A DNA stretch of 64,000 nucleotides from JAAYDS01 sp012729155 (GTDB taxonomy: Bacteria; Chloroflexota; Anaerolineae; UBA1429), in the NCBI GenBank assembly GCA_036774405.1, contig DAIPBO010000003.1, positions 62,001-126,000 on the forward strand. Direction: 5' to 3'. The notes below the pieces were generated by a model. That model searched no databases and was not told where the DNA came from. It saw only the letters and a list, made by a program, of their open reading frames with translations. Positions 56,187 to 64,000 of this stretch are shown one piece after another (the stretch's first letter is position 1; each line of letters starts with the position of its first letter). Made by a program: the position numbers and the translations under genes.

Positions 56187-57395
56187 ATGCTCAACGAAAA
56201 GAATCTGGCAACGCGCTTTAGAGAACTACTGCTGGGTGGCGAGTACGACTATGCCCTGCCGCGCCCCAACGAGGTGATCGAAGCGGTCATCCTGGCGCGC
56301 AACGGCGGTGATATGATCGTCGACATCGGTGCCAAGCGTGATGCTGTGGTGCCGGCGCGCGATCTGCAGCGCGTCTCGGCCGAGCGCGTCGAGAAGCTCG
56401 AAGTAGGCGACACAATCCCTGTGATGGTTATGCGTCGCGGCGTCAACACCAGCGATCTGATACCGGTCTCTTTTAACCAGGGACTGCAGCGCGAGGACTG
56501 GTTGCGGGCGGTGGAGCTGCACGAAAGCGGCGAGATGGTCGCCTGTGAAGTGACCGAGTTCAACCGCGGCGGCGTGGTGGTCACATTCGGCCGGTTGCGC
56601 GGCTTTGTGCCCAACTCGCACCTGGGCTCGCTGGCCTCGGGCGGCCGACACGGGCAGCAAGAGGAGAGCAAGGCGGCCCTGGTGGGGCGCGAGCTCAAGC
56701 TGGCAGTCATCGACGTGGATCAGGCCCGGCGCCGACTGGTGCTCTCGCGGCGCGCCGTGGAACGCAAGCTGCGCAACGAGCTATTGCACGAGCTCGAGCC
56801 AGGCAACATCCGCAAGGGTGTGGTGCAGAACATCGTCGATTTCGGCGCCTTTGTCGACCTGGGCGGCATCGATGGGCTGGTGCACATCTCTGAGCTGGCC
56901 TGGGAGCGCGTGGAGCACCCCTCTGAGGTGGTGTCTCTGGGCGACGAGATCGAGGTGCAGGTGCTCAACGTCGACATCGAGCGGCAGCGCGTCGGCCTGA
57001 GTCGCAAGCGGCTGTTAGGGAACCCGTTCGAAGAGGTCACCGCGAACCTGAACATCGGCGATGCCGTGTCTGGCCGCGTGACGAACGTGGTGGATTTCGG
57101 GCTCTTTGTCGATATCGGCAAGGGCGTCGAGGGCCTGGTGCACAGCTCCAAGATCGGCGATGCCTATGGCCTGGCCGACCCCGATGTTGAGGTGGGCTCT
57201 GAAGTGCTGGTGCAGGTGCTCTATGTCGACCGCGACAAGGAGCAGGTCAGCCTGAGCCTCGTCGAGGTACTGCGCGAGGATGAGGTGCCGCCAGCTGTGG
57301 CCGATGAGGCGATAGATGAAGGTGCGCTGGTCAGTGAGGATGAAGGCGATGAGGCCGAAGAGACCGTGGCCGATGGCGGCGTGCTGCTCTACTAG
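56187..57395 (+). CDS. S1 RNA-binding domain protein (ribosomal protein S1-like)
   Basis: A 402-residue protein with four S1/OB repeats. They begin near residues 28 (EAVILARNGGDMIVDIG), 115 (ACEVTEFNRGGVVVTFG), 207 (GVVQNIVDFGAFVDLG) and 292 (GRVTNVVDFGLFVDIG); the last two have the classic IDGLVHISELAW-type RNA face. An acidic tail (~40 residues) follows. Four-domain S1 is usual outside Proteobacteria, where it helps ribosomes bind mRNA. AAGGAG precedes the ATG. A strong promoter and a structured leader point to high, perhaps autoregulated, expression. Confidence 0.9.
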   Translation: MLNEKNLATRFRELLLGGEYDYALPRPNEVIEAVILARNGGDMIVDIGAKRDAVVPARDLQRVSAERVEKLEVGDTIPVMVMRRGVNTSDLIPVSFNQGLQREDWLRAVELHESGEMVACEVTEFNRGGVVVTFGRLRGFVPNSHLGSLASGGRHGQQEESKAALVGRELKLAVIDVDQARRRLVLSRRAVERKLRNELLHELEPGNIRKGVVQNIVDFGAFVDLGGIDGLVHISELAWERVEHPSEVVSLGDEIEVQVLNVDIERQRVGLSRKRLLGNPFEEVTANLNIGDAVSGRVTNVVDFGLFVDIGKGVEGLVHSSKIGDAYGLADPDVEVGSEVLVQVLYVDRDKEQVSLSLVEVLREDEVPPAVADEAIDEGALVSEDEGDEAEETVADGGVLLY

Positions 57396-57412
57396 CGCCA
57401 TCGCGTTACCGT

Positions 57413-57457
57413 AGCGGCCGTCTGGGTGCAAGGCACCTGGGCGGCCGCTTGCTTTTC
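57413..57457 (+). terminator. Intrinsic terminator of the S1-domain gene
   Basis: AGCGGCCG / CGGCCGCT outer stem enclosing an inner GGTGC/GCACC stem, followed by TTGCTTTT. A true T-rich tail is present. Confidence 0.8.
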
Positions 57458-57510
57458 ACCAAAGGTGCGTGGCATACTCGCGCCATCTTGCCATGCAGAG
57501 GAGGTCCATC

Positions 57511-58317
57511 GTGCGGCTCTTTTTCCTGGGTACGGGCGCTGCCGAAGGGTATCCAGCGCCGTTCTGTCACTGCGAGAACTGCGAACTGGCGCGACAGCGA
57601 GGCGGGCGCAGCCTGCGACTGCGCAGCTCGCTGCTGGTCAACGACAATCTGTTGATCGATTGCAACGATATCGTGGCGGCCTGCGCGCTATACGGAGCCA
57701 ACCTCGACAAGGTCACCACCATGCTGATGACCCATAGCCACACCGATCATCTGGACCCCGTGGAGATGAGCTGGCGCGCCTATCCCTTTGCCAAGACGCC
57801 TGTGCCTACGATGGCGGTGCTGGGCCCGTGGGATGCCACGGCGCGGATGGAGGCCATGTGGGGCCGGCAGAACGAGCACCACCGTCTGTGGATGGCCGAC
57901 GTCAGGCATGGCGTCAGGATCTGGCGCGATGGCTACACCATCACACCGCTGGCGGCCAACCACGGCACGGCCTACCCGACCATCTATGCCATCGATGACG
58001 GCAAGCGCAGCATCCTGTACTCGACAGACACGGGGCGCTACCCCGAGGCGACCTGGGAGAGGATCAAGACGCTCAAGTTCGACGCGGTGATCATCGACGA
58101 GACGATGGGCTATGGCCCCAGTGGCGGCCACATGAACGCTGAAGATGTGATCTACTATCGCGAGGCGTTTGAGGCCGAGGGCCTGCTCAAGCCGGGTGCA
58201 CTGTTCATCGCGCAGCACTTTTCGCACGGGTACAACCCGCCCTATGAGGAGCTGTGTGAACTGTTTGGGCCGCATGACATCGCCGTGGCCTATGACGGGT
58301 GGAAGCTGGACATCTAG
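57511..58317 (+). CDS. MBL-fold metallo-hydrolase (PhnP-like)
   Basis: A 268-residue metallo-beta-lactamase-fold protein. It begins VRLFFLGTGAAEGYPAPFC with HCENCELA, like PhnP/phosphoribosyl cyclic phosphodiesterases and their Cys-ligated structural zinc. The dinuclear metal motif is THSHTDHLD; later ligands are in STDTG and AQHFSHGYNPP. The GTG start at 57511 has GAGGAGG six bases upstream; earlier codons lack one. No phn genes adjoin, so a cyclic phosphodiesterase is only the best family guess. Confidence 0.85.
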   Translation: MRLFFLGTGAAEGYPAPFCHCENCELARQRGGRSLRLRSSLLVNDNLLIDCNDIVAACALYGANLDKVTTMLMTHSHTDHLDPVEMSWRAYPFAKTPVPTMAVLGPWDATARMEAMWGRQNEHHRLWMADVRHGVRIWRDGYTITPLAANHGTAYPTIYAIDDGKRSILYSTDTGRYPEATWERIKTLKFDAVIIDETMGYGPSGGHMNAEDVIYYREAFEAEGLLKPGALFIAQHFSHGYNPPYEELCELFGPHDIAVAYDGWKLDI

Positions 58318-58341
58318 CGCCAACGCGAGGGAGGTGAGGAG

Positions 58342-59268
58342 ATGAAGTGTGCCGACTGCGGCGCCGAGAACGCCGAGGGGAGCAAGTTCTGTGGTCAGTG
58401 CGGCGCCAGGCTGGAGCAAAAGTGCCCGAACTGTGGTGAGACGGTGCCGCCCAGCAACAAGTTCTGCCCCTCGTGTGGCACGCGACTGACGGCGCCATCC
58501 ACGGCGGCAGAGCCGGCCGCTGCGCCCCCGTCTGTGGCTCCAGCTCAAACGACCAGACCGGTTCAACCAGTGGCGCCGGCCGCGCCACCGCCCGCGGCCC
58601 AGAGCTACAGCCAGCCCACCTATGGCCCGCCCGCACCGCCCAGCTACGGGCCGCCGCCCCCGCCAGCGGCGCCTGCCTATGGGCCGCCACCCGCGCCTGC
58701 CTATGCGCCCCCAGCCTATGACGTGCGCAGCGGCCCAGCGCCGGCGGCCGGCTATGGCTTTAGCCCGACGAGTACGGCAGCAGACAGCGGCTATGTGGCG
58801 GGCCCCACGGCTGGCCTCGCCGCACCGTGGCCTGGCGCGCAGTCTGCGTGGGTCTACAAAGGGCTGGCGCCGCGCTTTTTTGCGCTGTTGATCGACGGTA
58901 TCATCGTGGGCCTGCCATCCTATGTGTTGGTTGGTGTGCTCTTTGGCGATCAGATGGGGCGCGCCCTGGCCTATGGCGATACCGCGGCCTTTGCCGGGCC
59001 CTATATGCTGATGATGGTCATCAGCCTGGCCTATACGCTGGTGCTCGAGGCCGGTGGTGGCACGCTGGGCAAGCGCATCCTGGGCATGAAGATCGTCGAC
59101 GCTCAGGGCAACAAGCCGGGGTTTGGCAAGTCTCTGGTGCGCAACCTGCTGCGCATTGTCGACGCGCTGCCCTTTGCCTACCTGATCGGCATCATCGCCG
59201 TGGCCAGCTCGCAGACCAAGCAGCGCGTGGGCGACAAGGCCGCAGGCACCTTTGTGGTGGCCAAGTAG
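58342..59268 (+). CDS. Double zinc-ribbon and RDD-domain membrane protein
   Basis: A 308-residue protein. Two zinc ribbons open it (C3/C6/C17/C20 and C28/C31/C42/C45). A Pro/Ala/Tyr-rich linker (~50-160, with repeated YGPPP-like units) follows, then an RDD domain with three to four helices (APRFFALLIDGIIVG, GGGTLGKRILGMKIVD, RVGDKAAGTFVV). The Arg-Asp-Asp pattern survives as R...D...D. Such proteins sit in the membrane with cytoplasmic ribbons; the role is unknown. GGGAGGTGAGG precedes the ATG. Confidence 0.87.
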   Translation: MKCADCGAENAEGSKFCGQCGARLEQKCPNCGETVPPSNKFCPSCGTRLTAPSTAAEPAAAPPSVAPAQTTRPVQPVAPAAPPPAAQSYSQPTYGPPAPPSYGPPPPPAAPAYGPPPAPAYAPPAYDVRSGPAPAAGYGFSPTSTAADSGYVAGPTAGLAAPWPGAQSAWVYKGLAPRFFALLIDGIIVGLPSYVLVGVLFGDQMGRALAYGDTAAFAGPYMLMMVISLAYTLVLEAGGGTLGKRILGMKIVDAQGNKPGFGKSLVRNLLRIVDALPFAYLIGIIAVASSQTKQRVGDKAAGTFVVAK

Positions 59269-59401
59269 CCAGCAGCTCAGACACAACCTCAAGGCGCGCC
59301 GCTGAGAAGCCCCCCTCGGTGGCGCGCTGTTGCGCTGGGGCGCTAGACGGTACGTTGAGCCCTCGCTAGAATGGCCGCAATTAGACCGTCAGGAGGATTG
59401 G

Positions 59402-60469
59402 ATGAAGCCTAGAATCGCAATGGTGGGCGTGGGGGGCATTGGCGGTACGATCGCCGCCAACCTCTTGCGCGCCGGCCACGATGTGACCATGATCGACCAG
59501 TGGGCCGCCAACGTCGAGGCGATACGGGCGCAGGGGCTCACCCTCAGCGATATCGACGAGACGTTCACCGTCGAGGGGCCGGCGCTGCATATCAGCGACG
59601 TGAGCAACATCAGCGCGCCGTTCGACCTGGTGTTTCTGTCGGTCAAGGGCTATGACACGGTCTGGTCGGCGCACCTGATCGCGCCGCATCTCAAGCCGGG
59701 CGGCTGCATGTTGGCCGCCATGAACGCCCTGCCCGACGAAGCGGTGGCAGGTGTGGTGGGCTGGACGCGCACCGTGGGCTGCGTGGCCACCATCAGCGCG
59801 GGGATGTATCGACCAGGGCATGCGGTGCGCACCGACATCAAGGCGCATGCGTTCACCGTGGGCGAGCTGCACGGACTGTCGACGCCGCGCGCCGAGCTGG
59901 CGGCTGAGCTGTTGAGCGCCGTAGGGCCCAGCGATGTGACGGGCAACATCTGGGGCGTGCGCTGGGCCAAGATGGTCTGGAACTGTATGACCAACGCGCT
60001 GGCGGGCCTGCTGGGCGATGCCACGCTGGATGCCGATCAGCAGCGCCTGCGCGACCGTGTGGAGGCTGCGCTGGGCTATGAGGCGGCCGCCGTGGCCACC
60101 GGCCTGGGCGTGGCGCTCGAGGCGGTGCTGGGCATGGCGCCCGAGCGCTTTGTGGCTGCGGGCACTCGGGCCGGGCTGGCGGCATTGAGCGAGTTGGTGG
60201 GGGCCATCCACGCGCAACGCGGGCTGACGCCTGAGCAGGCGGCACGCCTGCCAGCACCGGGGAGGCCTTCGCTGCTGCAAGATGTGCTCAAAGGGCGGCG
60301 CACCGAGGTGCAGCAGCTCAACGGGCACGTGGTGGCCGAGGGGCAGCACATCGGCGTGCCCACGCCGATTAACGCCGCCGTGGTGGAGCTGATGGACGCG
60401 TTGGCCACGCGCCAGACCGAGCCGGGCATCGGCTGCCTGGAGCATCTGGGCGCGCTGCTCGCGGGCTAG
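59402..60469 (+). CDS. panE: 2-dehydropantoate 2-reductase (ketopantoate reductase) family protein
   Basis: A 355-residue NADP-dependent reductase of the ApbA/PanE family. It starts IAMVGVGGIGGTIAANLLRAGHDVTMI and has FLSVKGYDT (the conserved Lys), WAKMVWNCMTNALAGL (catalytic Lys and Asn) and GRPSLLQDVLKGRRTEVQQLNG with S/D substrate contacts. It normally makes pantoate for coenzyme A; at 355 residues it is longer than E. coli PanE (303), so a different 2-keto acid is possible. No panB or panC adjoins. ATG 59402 has GGAGG upstream. Its stop overlaps the btuD-like stop in CTAG. Confidence 0.82.
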   Translation: MKPRIAMVGVGGIGGTIAANLLRAGHDVTMIDQWAANVEAIRAQGLTLSDIDETFTVEGPALHISDVSNISAPFDLVFLSVKGYDTVWSAHLIAPHLKPGGCMLAAMNALPDEAVAGVVGWTRTVGCVATISAGMYRPGHAVRTDIKAHAFTVGELHGLSTPRAELAAELLSAVGPSDVTGNIWGVRWAKMVWNCMTNALAGLLGDATLDADQQRLRDRVEAALGYEAAAVATGLGVALEAVLGMAPERFVAAGTRAGLAALSELVGAIHAQRGLTPEQAARLPAPGRPSLLQDVLKGRRTEVQQLNGHVVAEGQHIGVPTPINAAVVELMDALATRQTEPGIGCLEHLGALLAG

Positions 60470-61254
60470 CGGTCGGGCGTGTCGATCACCGGCGTCACCA
60501 GCGGCGTGCCATAGATGGGGTGCACGCTCACCTGCACCGGCAGGCCGTAGGCGCGGCTGAGATTGTCGGCGGTGAGCACCTGGTCTGGCGCGCCGGTGGC
60601 CACCAGGGCACCATCGCTGAGCAGGGCCAGGCGGTCGGCATAAAGGGCCGCCTGGTTGAGATCGTGCAGCGTCAGCACCACGGTGAGGCCGTCGCGATGG
60701 GCCAGGTCTGCCACCAGATGCAGCACCTGCGTCTGATAGCGCAGATCGAGGTAGGCGGTGGGCTCGTCGAGCAGCAGCACGTGTGGCTCTTGACAGAGGG
60801 CGCGCGCCAGCACCACGCGACGGCGCTCGCCTCCGGATAGAGCCGAGACGCGGCGCTCGCGCAGGGGCGCCAGGCCGGTGCGCGCCAGGGCGGCCTCGAT
60901 GACGGCCTGATCGTGCGGGTTGAGCGGCAGCAGCCAGCCACGATGAGGTGCGCGGCCCAGTGCCACCACCTCGGCCACCGTCAGCGACGTGGCGGGGTCC
61001 TCTTGCGGGGCCAGCGCCAGATCGCGCGCGACGGCGCGCTGGCTCAGGTCGGCCAGGTCACGTTCGCCCAGAAAGACATGGCCCTCGCGCGGGGCGAGCG
61101 TTTGGGCCAACAGGCGCAGCAGGGTGGTCTTGCCGACGCCGTTGGGCCCGATGATGGCGAGCACCTGGCCGGGGTGCGCCTCGATGGTGAGGCGTTGCAG
61201 CACATCGTCGCCGTTGTAGGCAAAGGTGAGCTCGTCGCCGCGGATCGAGGTCAC
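60466..61254 (-). CDS. btuD: Cobalamin-type ABC transporter ATP-binding protein
   Basis: A 262-residue ATPase with Walker A GPNGVGKTT, signature ALSGGERRR, Walker B VLLLDEPTAYLD and H-loop LTLHDLNQAA. This fits the FecE/BtuD group that serves siderophores and vitamin B12. The GTG start overlaps the permease stop (GTGA). Membership of a cobalamin-riboswitch transcript makes B12 or cobinamide the likely cargo. The extra ~40 C-terminal residues (YGTPLVTPVIDTP) are common in the family. Confidence 0.9.
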   Translation of the reverse strand: MTSIRGDELTFAYNGDDVLQRLTIEAHPGQVLAIIGPNGVGKTTLLRLLAQTLAPREGHVFLGERDLADLSQRAVARDLALAPQEDPATSLTVAEVVALGRAPHRGWLLPLNPHDQAVIEAALARTGLAPLRERRVSALSGGERRRVVLARALCQEPHVLLLDEPTAYLDLRYQTQVLHLVADLAHRDGLTVVLTLHDLNQAALYADRLALLSDGALVATGAPDQVLTADNLSRAYGLPVQVSVHPIYGTPLVTPVIDTPDR

Positions 61255-62306
61255 AGGCCACCCCCCAGATGCTTCTGGCGCGCCTTGAGCAGGTAGAGAA
61301 AGAACGGCGCTCCCAGCACGGCGGTGATGACGCCCACGGGCACCTCGAGGGGCGCCCAGGCGGTGCGCGCCAGGTCGTCGGCCAGCAGCACCAGCAGGCC
61401 ACCCAGCAGGGCGCTGGCGGGGATGAGGCGGCGATGGGCTGCACCAAAGAACAGCCGCGCCACGTGCGGGGCGATCAGCCCCACGAAGCCGATGACGCCC
61501 GCCGCGGCCACAGCGGCGGCGGTGGTGAGGGTGGTGGCAACCACGATCAGCCCGCGCGCCTTACCGATGGCGAGGCCAAGGCTCTGGGCTGTCTCTTCGC
61601 CAAACGAGAGAGCATCCAGGGGGCGGCTCAGCAGCCACAGCGCCAGGGTGCCCAGCAGCAGATAGGGCCACGTCGCGCTCAGGTGCCACCAGCTGCGACC
61701 CGAGAGGCCGCCCAACAGCCAGGCATAGGTGGCCTGAAAGTGGCTGTCAGAGGTGGTCATCAGCAGCGAGACGATGCCCGATAGCAGGGTGCTCAAGGCA
61801 GTGCCCGCCAAAACGAGCGCCACCACAGGCGCGCCGCCGCCCGATTCAGCGATGGCATACACCACCCCCACGGCCAGCAGCGCGCCCACAAACGCGGCGA
61901 TGGGCACCGGCCCTAGCGCCAGCAGGCCGGAGCCGCCCAGGGCAGTGCCTGTTACCGCGGCCCAGCGCGCCCCAAAGACGATGGCCAGCGTGGCCCCCAG
62001 CGAGGCTCCGCCTGAGGCGCCTACCACAAACGGGTCGGCCAACGGATTGCGAAAGAGGCCCTGAAAGGCCGCGCCCGAGGCGGCCAGCCCGCAGCCGATC
62101 AGCATGCCCATCAAGATGCGCGGCAGGCGCAGGTCCCACACGATGGTACGCACCACGCGGTCGGCCTCGGCAGGGCGCAGCAAGGCGCGCAGCACCGTGC
62201 CGGGCGAGAGGCGCACCGCGCCCAGGCCCAGGCTGAGCAGCGCCGTGACGAGCAGCAGCGCCGTCAACAGCAGCAACCAGAGCAGATGGGGGCGGTGCGT
62301 CTTCAT
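61251..62306 (-). CDS. btuC: Cobalamin-type ABC transporter permease
   Basis: A 351-residue FecCD-family permease with about ten helices. Characteristic stretches: RLPRILMGMLIGCGLAASGAAFQGLFRNPLADP, broken here as LRLPRILMGML and FRNPLADPFVVGASGGA; the ATPase-contact region FGEETAQSLGLAIG; and GFVGLIAPHVARL. It lies between the binding protein (5-bp gap) and the ATPase (overlap). Substrate inferred as B12-type from the riboswitch. Confidence 0.91.
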   Translation of the reverse strand: MKTHRPHLLWLLLLTALLLVTALLSLGLGAVRLSPGTVLRALLRPAEADRVVRTIVWDLRLPRILMGMLIGCGLAASGAAFQGLFRNPLADPFVVGASGGASLGATLAIVFGARWAAVTGTALGGSGLLALGPVPIAAFVGALLAVGVVYAIAESGGGAPVVALVLAGTALSTLLSGIVSLLMTTSDSHFQATYAWLLGGLSGRSWWHLSATWPYLLLGTLALWLLSRPLDALSFGEETAQSLGLAIGKARGLIVVATTLTTAAAVAAAGVIGFVGLIAPHVARLFFGAAHRRLIPASALLGGLLVLLADDLARTAWAPLEVPVGVITAVLGAPFFLYLLKARQKHLGGGL

Positions 62307-62311
62307 TGCGG

Positions 62312-63304
62312 CTACTCGCCAAACCGCTCGGGATACAGGGCCGTGGCGATGGCCTCGAGGGCATCGACCAGGCGCGGCCCCGCGCGCGAGACGGTGTCAT
62401 CGGCGATCACGTGAATGCGCCCATGTTGCACGGCGTCGAGGGCGCCCCAGCCGGGGCGCTGCTGGAGCGTCTCGATGGTGAGGGCTGGACCGGCCATGTC
62501 TGGCCCCATGATCACCTGCGGGTTGCGCGTCACCACTTCTTCGGCGGCCACGGTGGGGTAAAAGTCGTCGGTGTCTTCAAAGATGTTCACGCCGCCCGCC
62601 AGCGTGATGAGTTCGCCGGGAAAGGACCTGGGGCCCGCGGCCATGAGCGGCTCGTCCCAGATTTGCCAGTAGACGGTGAGGCGCTCGTCAGCAGGGATGT
62701 CTGCTACGGCGGCTTTGACGGCGTCGATGCGGGCGGTCATCTGTTCAACCAGGGCGATGGCCTCGTCACCATGGCCGGTGGCCCAGCCGATAGCGCCGAT
62801 CGCGCCCACCACACCCTCGAGTGTGTTGGGGTCGAGCGCCAGCACGGGGATGCCGAGGGCGTCCAGCGCCTCGATGGTCTCGAGCTGAAAGCCGCCGGTC
62901 GAGAGCACCAGGTCGGGCTCGAGGGCCACGACCTGCTCGATGGCGATGGTATCGCTGGTAAAGCCGCCCACCTGCGTACGCGTAGCGGCCTCGGGCGGAT
63001 GGTTGCAGAAGGTGGTGACGCCCACCACCTGATCGCCGGCGCCGATGGCAAAGAGGATCTCGGTGAGGTTGGGCGCCAACGAGACGACGCGCTGCGCCGG
63101 TGCGTCCAGGCTGAACTCGCGACCGAGGTCGTCGGTGCCGGTCATCGGAAAGCTGCCCGCGGGCGCCACCTCTGGCATGGCCTGCGCGGGTGTTACGCTG
63201 GGCTGCACGGTAGGCGCGGCGGGGGCGGCGCAGGCACTGAGCAGGCCTGCGAGCAGGCCCACGGCGATTAACAGGGCGATGAGCGTGCGTAGCGAACGGT
63301 GCAT
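62312..63304 (-). CDS. btuF: Cobalamin-type ABC transporter substrate-binding lipoprotein
   Basis: A 330-residue helical-backbone binding protein. Signal peptide with lipobox LLSAC (Cys25). It has RVVSLAPNLTEILFAIGAGDQVVGVT, the BtuF/FhuD-type opening, and VVALEPDLVLSTGGF. ATG 63304 has GGAGG six bases upstream. First gene of btuF-C-D, about 100 nt after an attenuator controlled by a cobalamin riboswitch. Confidence 0.9.
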   Translation of the reverse strand: MHRSLRTLIALLIAVGLLAGLLSACAAPAAPTVQPSVTPAQAMPEVAPAGSFPMTGTDDLGREFSLDAPAQRVVSLAPNLTEILFAIGAGDQVVGVTTFCNHPPEAATRTQVGGFTSDTIAIEQVVALEPDLVLSTGGFQLETIEALDALGIPVLALDPNTLEGVVGAIGAIGWATGHGDEAIALVEQMTARIDAVKAAVADIPADERLTVYWQIWDEPLMAAGPRSFPGELITLAGGVNIFEDTDDFYPTVAAEEVVTRNPQVIMGPDMAGPALTIETLQQRPGWGALDAVQHGRIHVIADDTVSRAGPRLVDALEAIATALYPERFGE

Positions 63305-63400
63305 GGCTGGCCTCCAGATGGCTTGTTGGCGCTCGTAGCGCCGGCGGTGCCCCCGCGGCTCGAAGAAACCTGGCCGCCAACATGGCCTGGCCGGCAAAGC

Positions 63401-63432
63401 AAAACGGCCTACCCACCGTCGGGGATAGGCCG
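63401..63432 (-). terminator. Riboswitch-controlled attenuator of btuFCD
   Basis: Minus-strand stem CGGCCTA-T-CCC / GGG-TAGGCCG with one bulged base and a 7-nt loop, followed by TTTTG. It lies between the riboswitch and the btuF start, so it should act as the off-state terminator. Confidence 0.85.
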
Positions 63433-63439
63433 CTCGTTG

Positions 63440-63650
63440 ACGCCTTGGCTGCGAAACGGCGCTTGGCTCCCTCTAGCTCGAAGGGCGATCTCAAGCAGGG
63501 ATGTGAGCGGGTCATCGGGCTTCTGGGGCGTTACCTCAGTTACCGTTGCGGCACAGCGCCGGACTCTCACCGGCTTCCCCCTCGCACGAGCTGGGCTCGG
63601 CGCGCGCCACGCATCCGGGCGTGGACGCACTCGCATCCGTCTATAGAGTT
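63440..63650 (-). ncRNA. Cobalamin (AdoCbl-type) riboswitch
   Basis: The minus strand has the conserved core GGGGAAGCCGGTGAGAGTCC, then GGCGCTG, and the B12-box-like GCCGCAACGGTAA (63552-63540), followed by further paired elements. Position and downstream B12-type transporter agree. Binding of cobalamin should favour the terminator at 63401-63432 and lower btuFCD transcription. Confidence 0.92.
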
Positions 63651-63658
63651 GTGATGCC

Positions 63659-63687
63659 ATGATACGCAGTTGTCAGAGCCCCGTCAA
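63659..63687 (-). promoter_or_regulatory. Promoter of the riboswitch/btuFCD transcript
   Basis: Minus-strand TTGACG (63687-63682), 17-bp spacer, TATCAT (63664-63659), starting RNA just before the riboswitch. Confidence 0.75.
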
Positions 63688-63707
63688 ACGCGCGCAGCGG
63701 GCGCGAG

Positions 63708-63736
63708 TTGCGGCGGCCGGCGTTCGCACGCAGAAT
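63708..63736 (+). promoter_or_regulatory. Possible promoter of the aldo/keto reductase gene
   Basis: TTGCGG (63708-63713), 17-bp spacer, CAGAAT (63731-63736). Weak match. Confidence 0.35.
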
Positions 63737-63767
63737 GGGTGTGACAAGACGCGACAGGAGGGTGGCA

Positions 63768-64000
63768 ATGGCATGGCAGCCCCGGGCCTATCGGCCCGCA
63801 GAGGATGGCATTGACCCGGATGTGGTGCCGCAAGTGCGGCTGGAGAGTGGCTCCAGGATGCCTGGCATCGGGCTGGGCACCTTTGGCTCTGACCACGCTG
63901 CGCCCGGCGAGGTGGCTGAAGCAGTGCTGGGCGCAGCTGAAGTGGGCTATCGCCACTTTGACTGCGCCATGGTGTACGGCAATGAGCCCGAAATCGGACA
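63768..64000 (+). CDS. Aldo/keto reductase, N-terminal part (cut by window edge)
   Basis: Seventy-seven codons are present. After a short extension (MAWQPRAYRPAEDG) the AKR barrel begins: SRMPGIGLGTFGSDHA, then GYRHFDCAMVYGNEPEIG, with the catalytic Asp and Tyr in F-D-C-A-x-x-Y. AKRs reduce aldehydes or ketones with NADPH. AGGAGG lies six bases before the ATG. The frame is open to the window end. Substrate unknown. Confidence 0.88.
   Translation, partial: MAWQPRAYRPAEDGIDPDVVPQVRLESGSRMPGIGLGTFGSDHAAPGEVAEAVLGAAEVGYRHFDCAMVYGNEPEIG

Noticed and set aside
1..64000. Insertion sequences, prophage, rRNA or tRNA genes
   Set aside because: No transposase, integrase, terminal inverted repeats or T-arm-like motifs were recognised on reading; a tRNAscan or IS search was not possible here.

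Overview
This is a 64 kb stretch of a GC-rich (roughly mid-60s %) bacterial chromosome with dense gene packing, frequent ATGA/GTGA start-stop overlaps and consensus sigma-70 promoters. No rRNA or tRNA gene was recognised, so placement is inferential. Two glycyl radical enzymes point to an anaerobic or facultative lifestyle. Together with a NifX/MinD/ferredoxin cluster, DUF5320-like proteins, a PxKF-type surface protein and many sugar-acid oxidoreductases, this fits an Anaerolineae-like Chloroflexota best. That placement is an inference, not a demonstration.

Layout. 1-3.5 kb: minus-strand sugar catabolism (FAD oxidoreductase, DeoR regulator, GH4 glycosidase, start of a sugar kinase), with a terminator/promoter/operator cassette before deoR. 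3.7-6.2 kb: secreted PxKF protein with 80-residue Ig-like repeats. 6.3-11.7 kb: minus-strand glycyl radical enzyme operon (enolase-superfamily enzyme, MDR dehydrogenase, activase, GRE), divergent from a Gfo/Idh/MocA dehydrogenase. 13-17.3 kb: plsY, a PEP-synthase-like swivel enzyme and a membrane-anchored chelatase-like protein, divergent from a homologue of animal steroid 5-alpha-reductases. 18.2-20.5 kb: a second, solitary GRE. 20.6-24.8 kb: an MFS carrier, then a minus-strand pair (PRC/MgtE_N/CBS protein and aberrant NRAMP transporter) behind a perfect-hexamer promoter and a 260-nt structured leader. 24.9-27 kb: second enolase-superfamily enzyme and MDR dehydrogenase.

27.7-32.5 kb: a PadR-controlled operon of two NifX-type proteins, a zinc-ribbon protein, two MinD-type ATPases with ferredoxin inserts, DUF5320-like proteins and a ferredoxin. 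It resembles the orange-protein (ORP) and NifX/Mrp metal-cluster systems of anaerobes. 32.6-36.8 kb: PotDBCA-type ABC importer behind a 380-nt leader. 36.9-41.7 kb: CaCA antiporter with a coupled small protein, a thioredoxin-like protein, and a large zinc metalloprotease preceded by 22-bp tandem repeats. 41.8-47.5 kb: peptide-type ABC importer with fused ATPases. 48-49.7 kb: Na/Pi cotransporter. 49.9-54.7 kb: DEAD-box helicase, KimA-like permease, two paralogous membrane proteins and an M50-like membrane protease. 54.8-60.5 kb: Gfo/Idh/MocA, an S1-domain protein, an MBL hydrolase, a zinc-ribbon RDD protein and a ketopantoate-reductase-like enzyme. 60.5-63.7 kb: btuFCD under a cobalamin riboswitch with its own attenuator. 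The right edge cuts an aldo/keto reductase.

How it works together: most of the window is nutrient capture (peptide, polyamine-type, B12, phosphate, K+, Mg2+/metal, Ca2+) plus anaerobic sugar and sugar-acid conversion. The least explained parts are the two GREs, the NifX/MinD/DUF5320 operon, and the structured leaders upstream of the MgtE_N/NRAMP and PotD operons.
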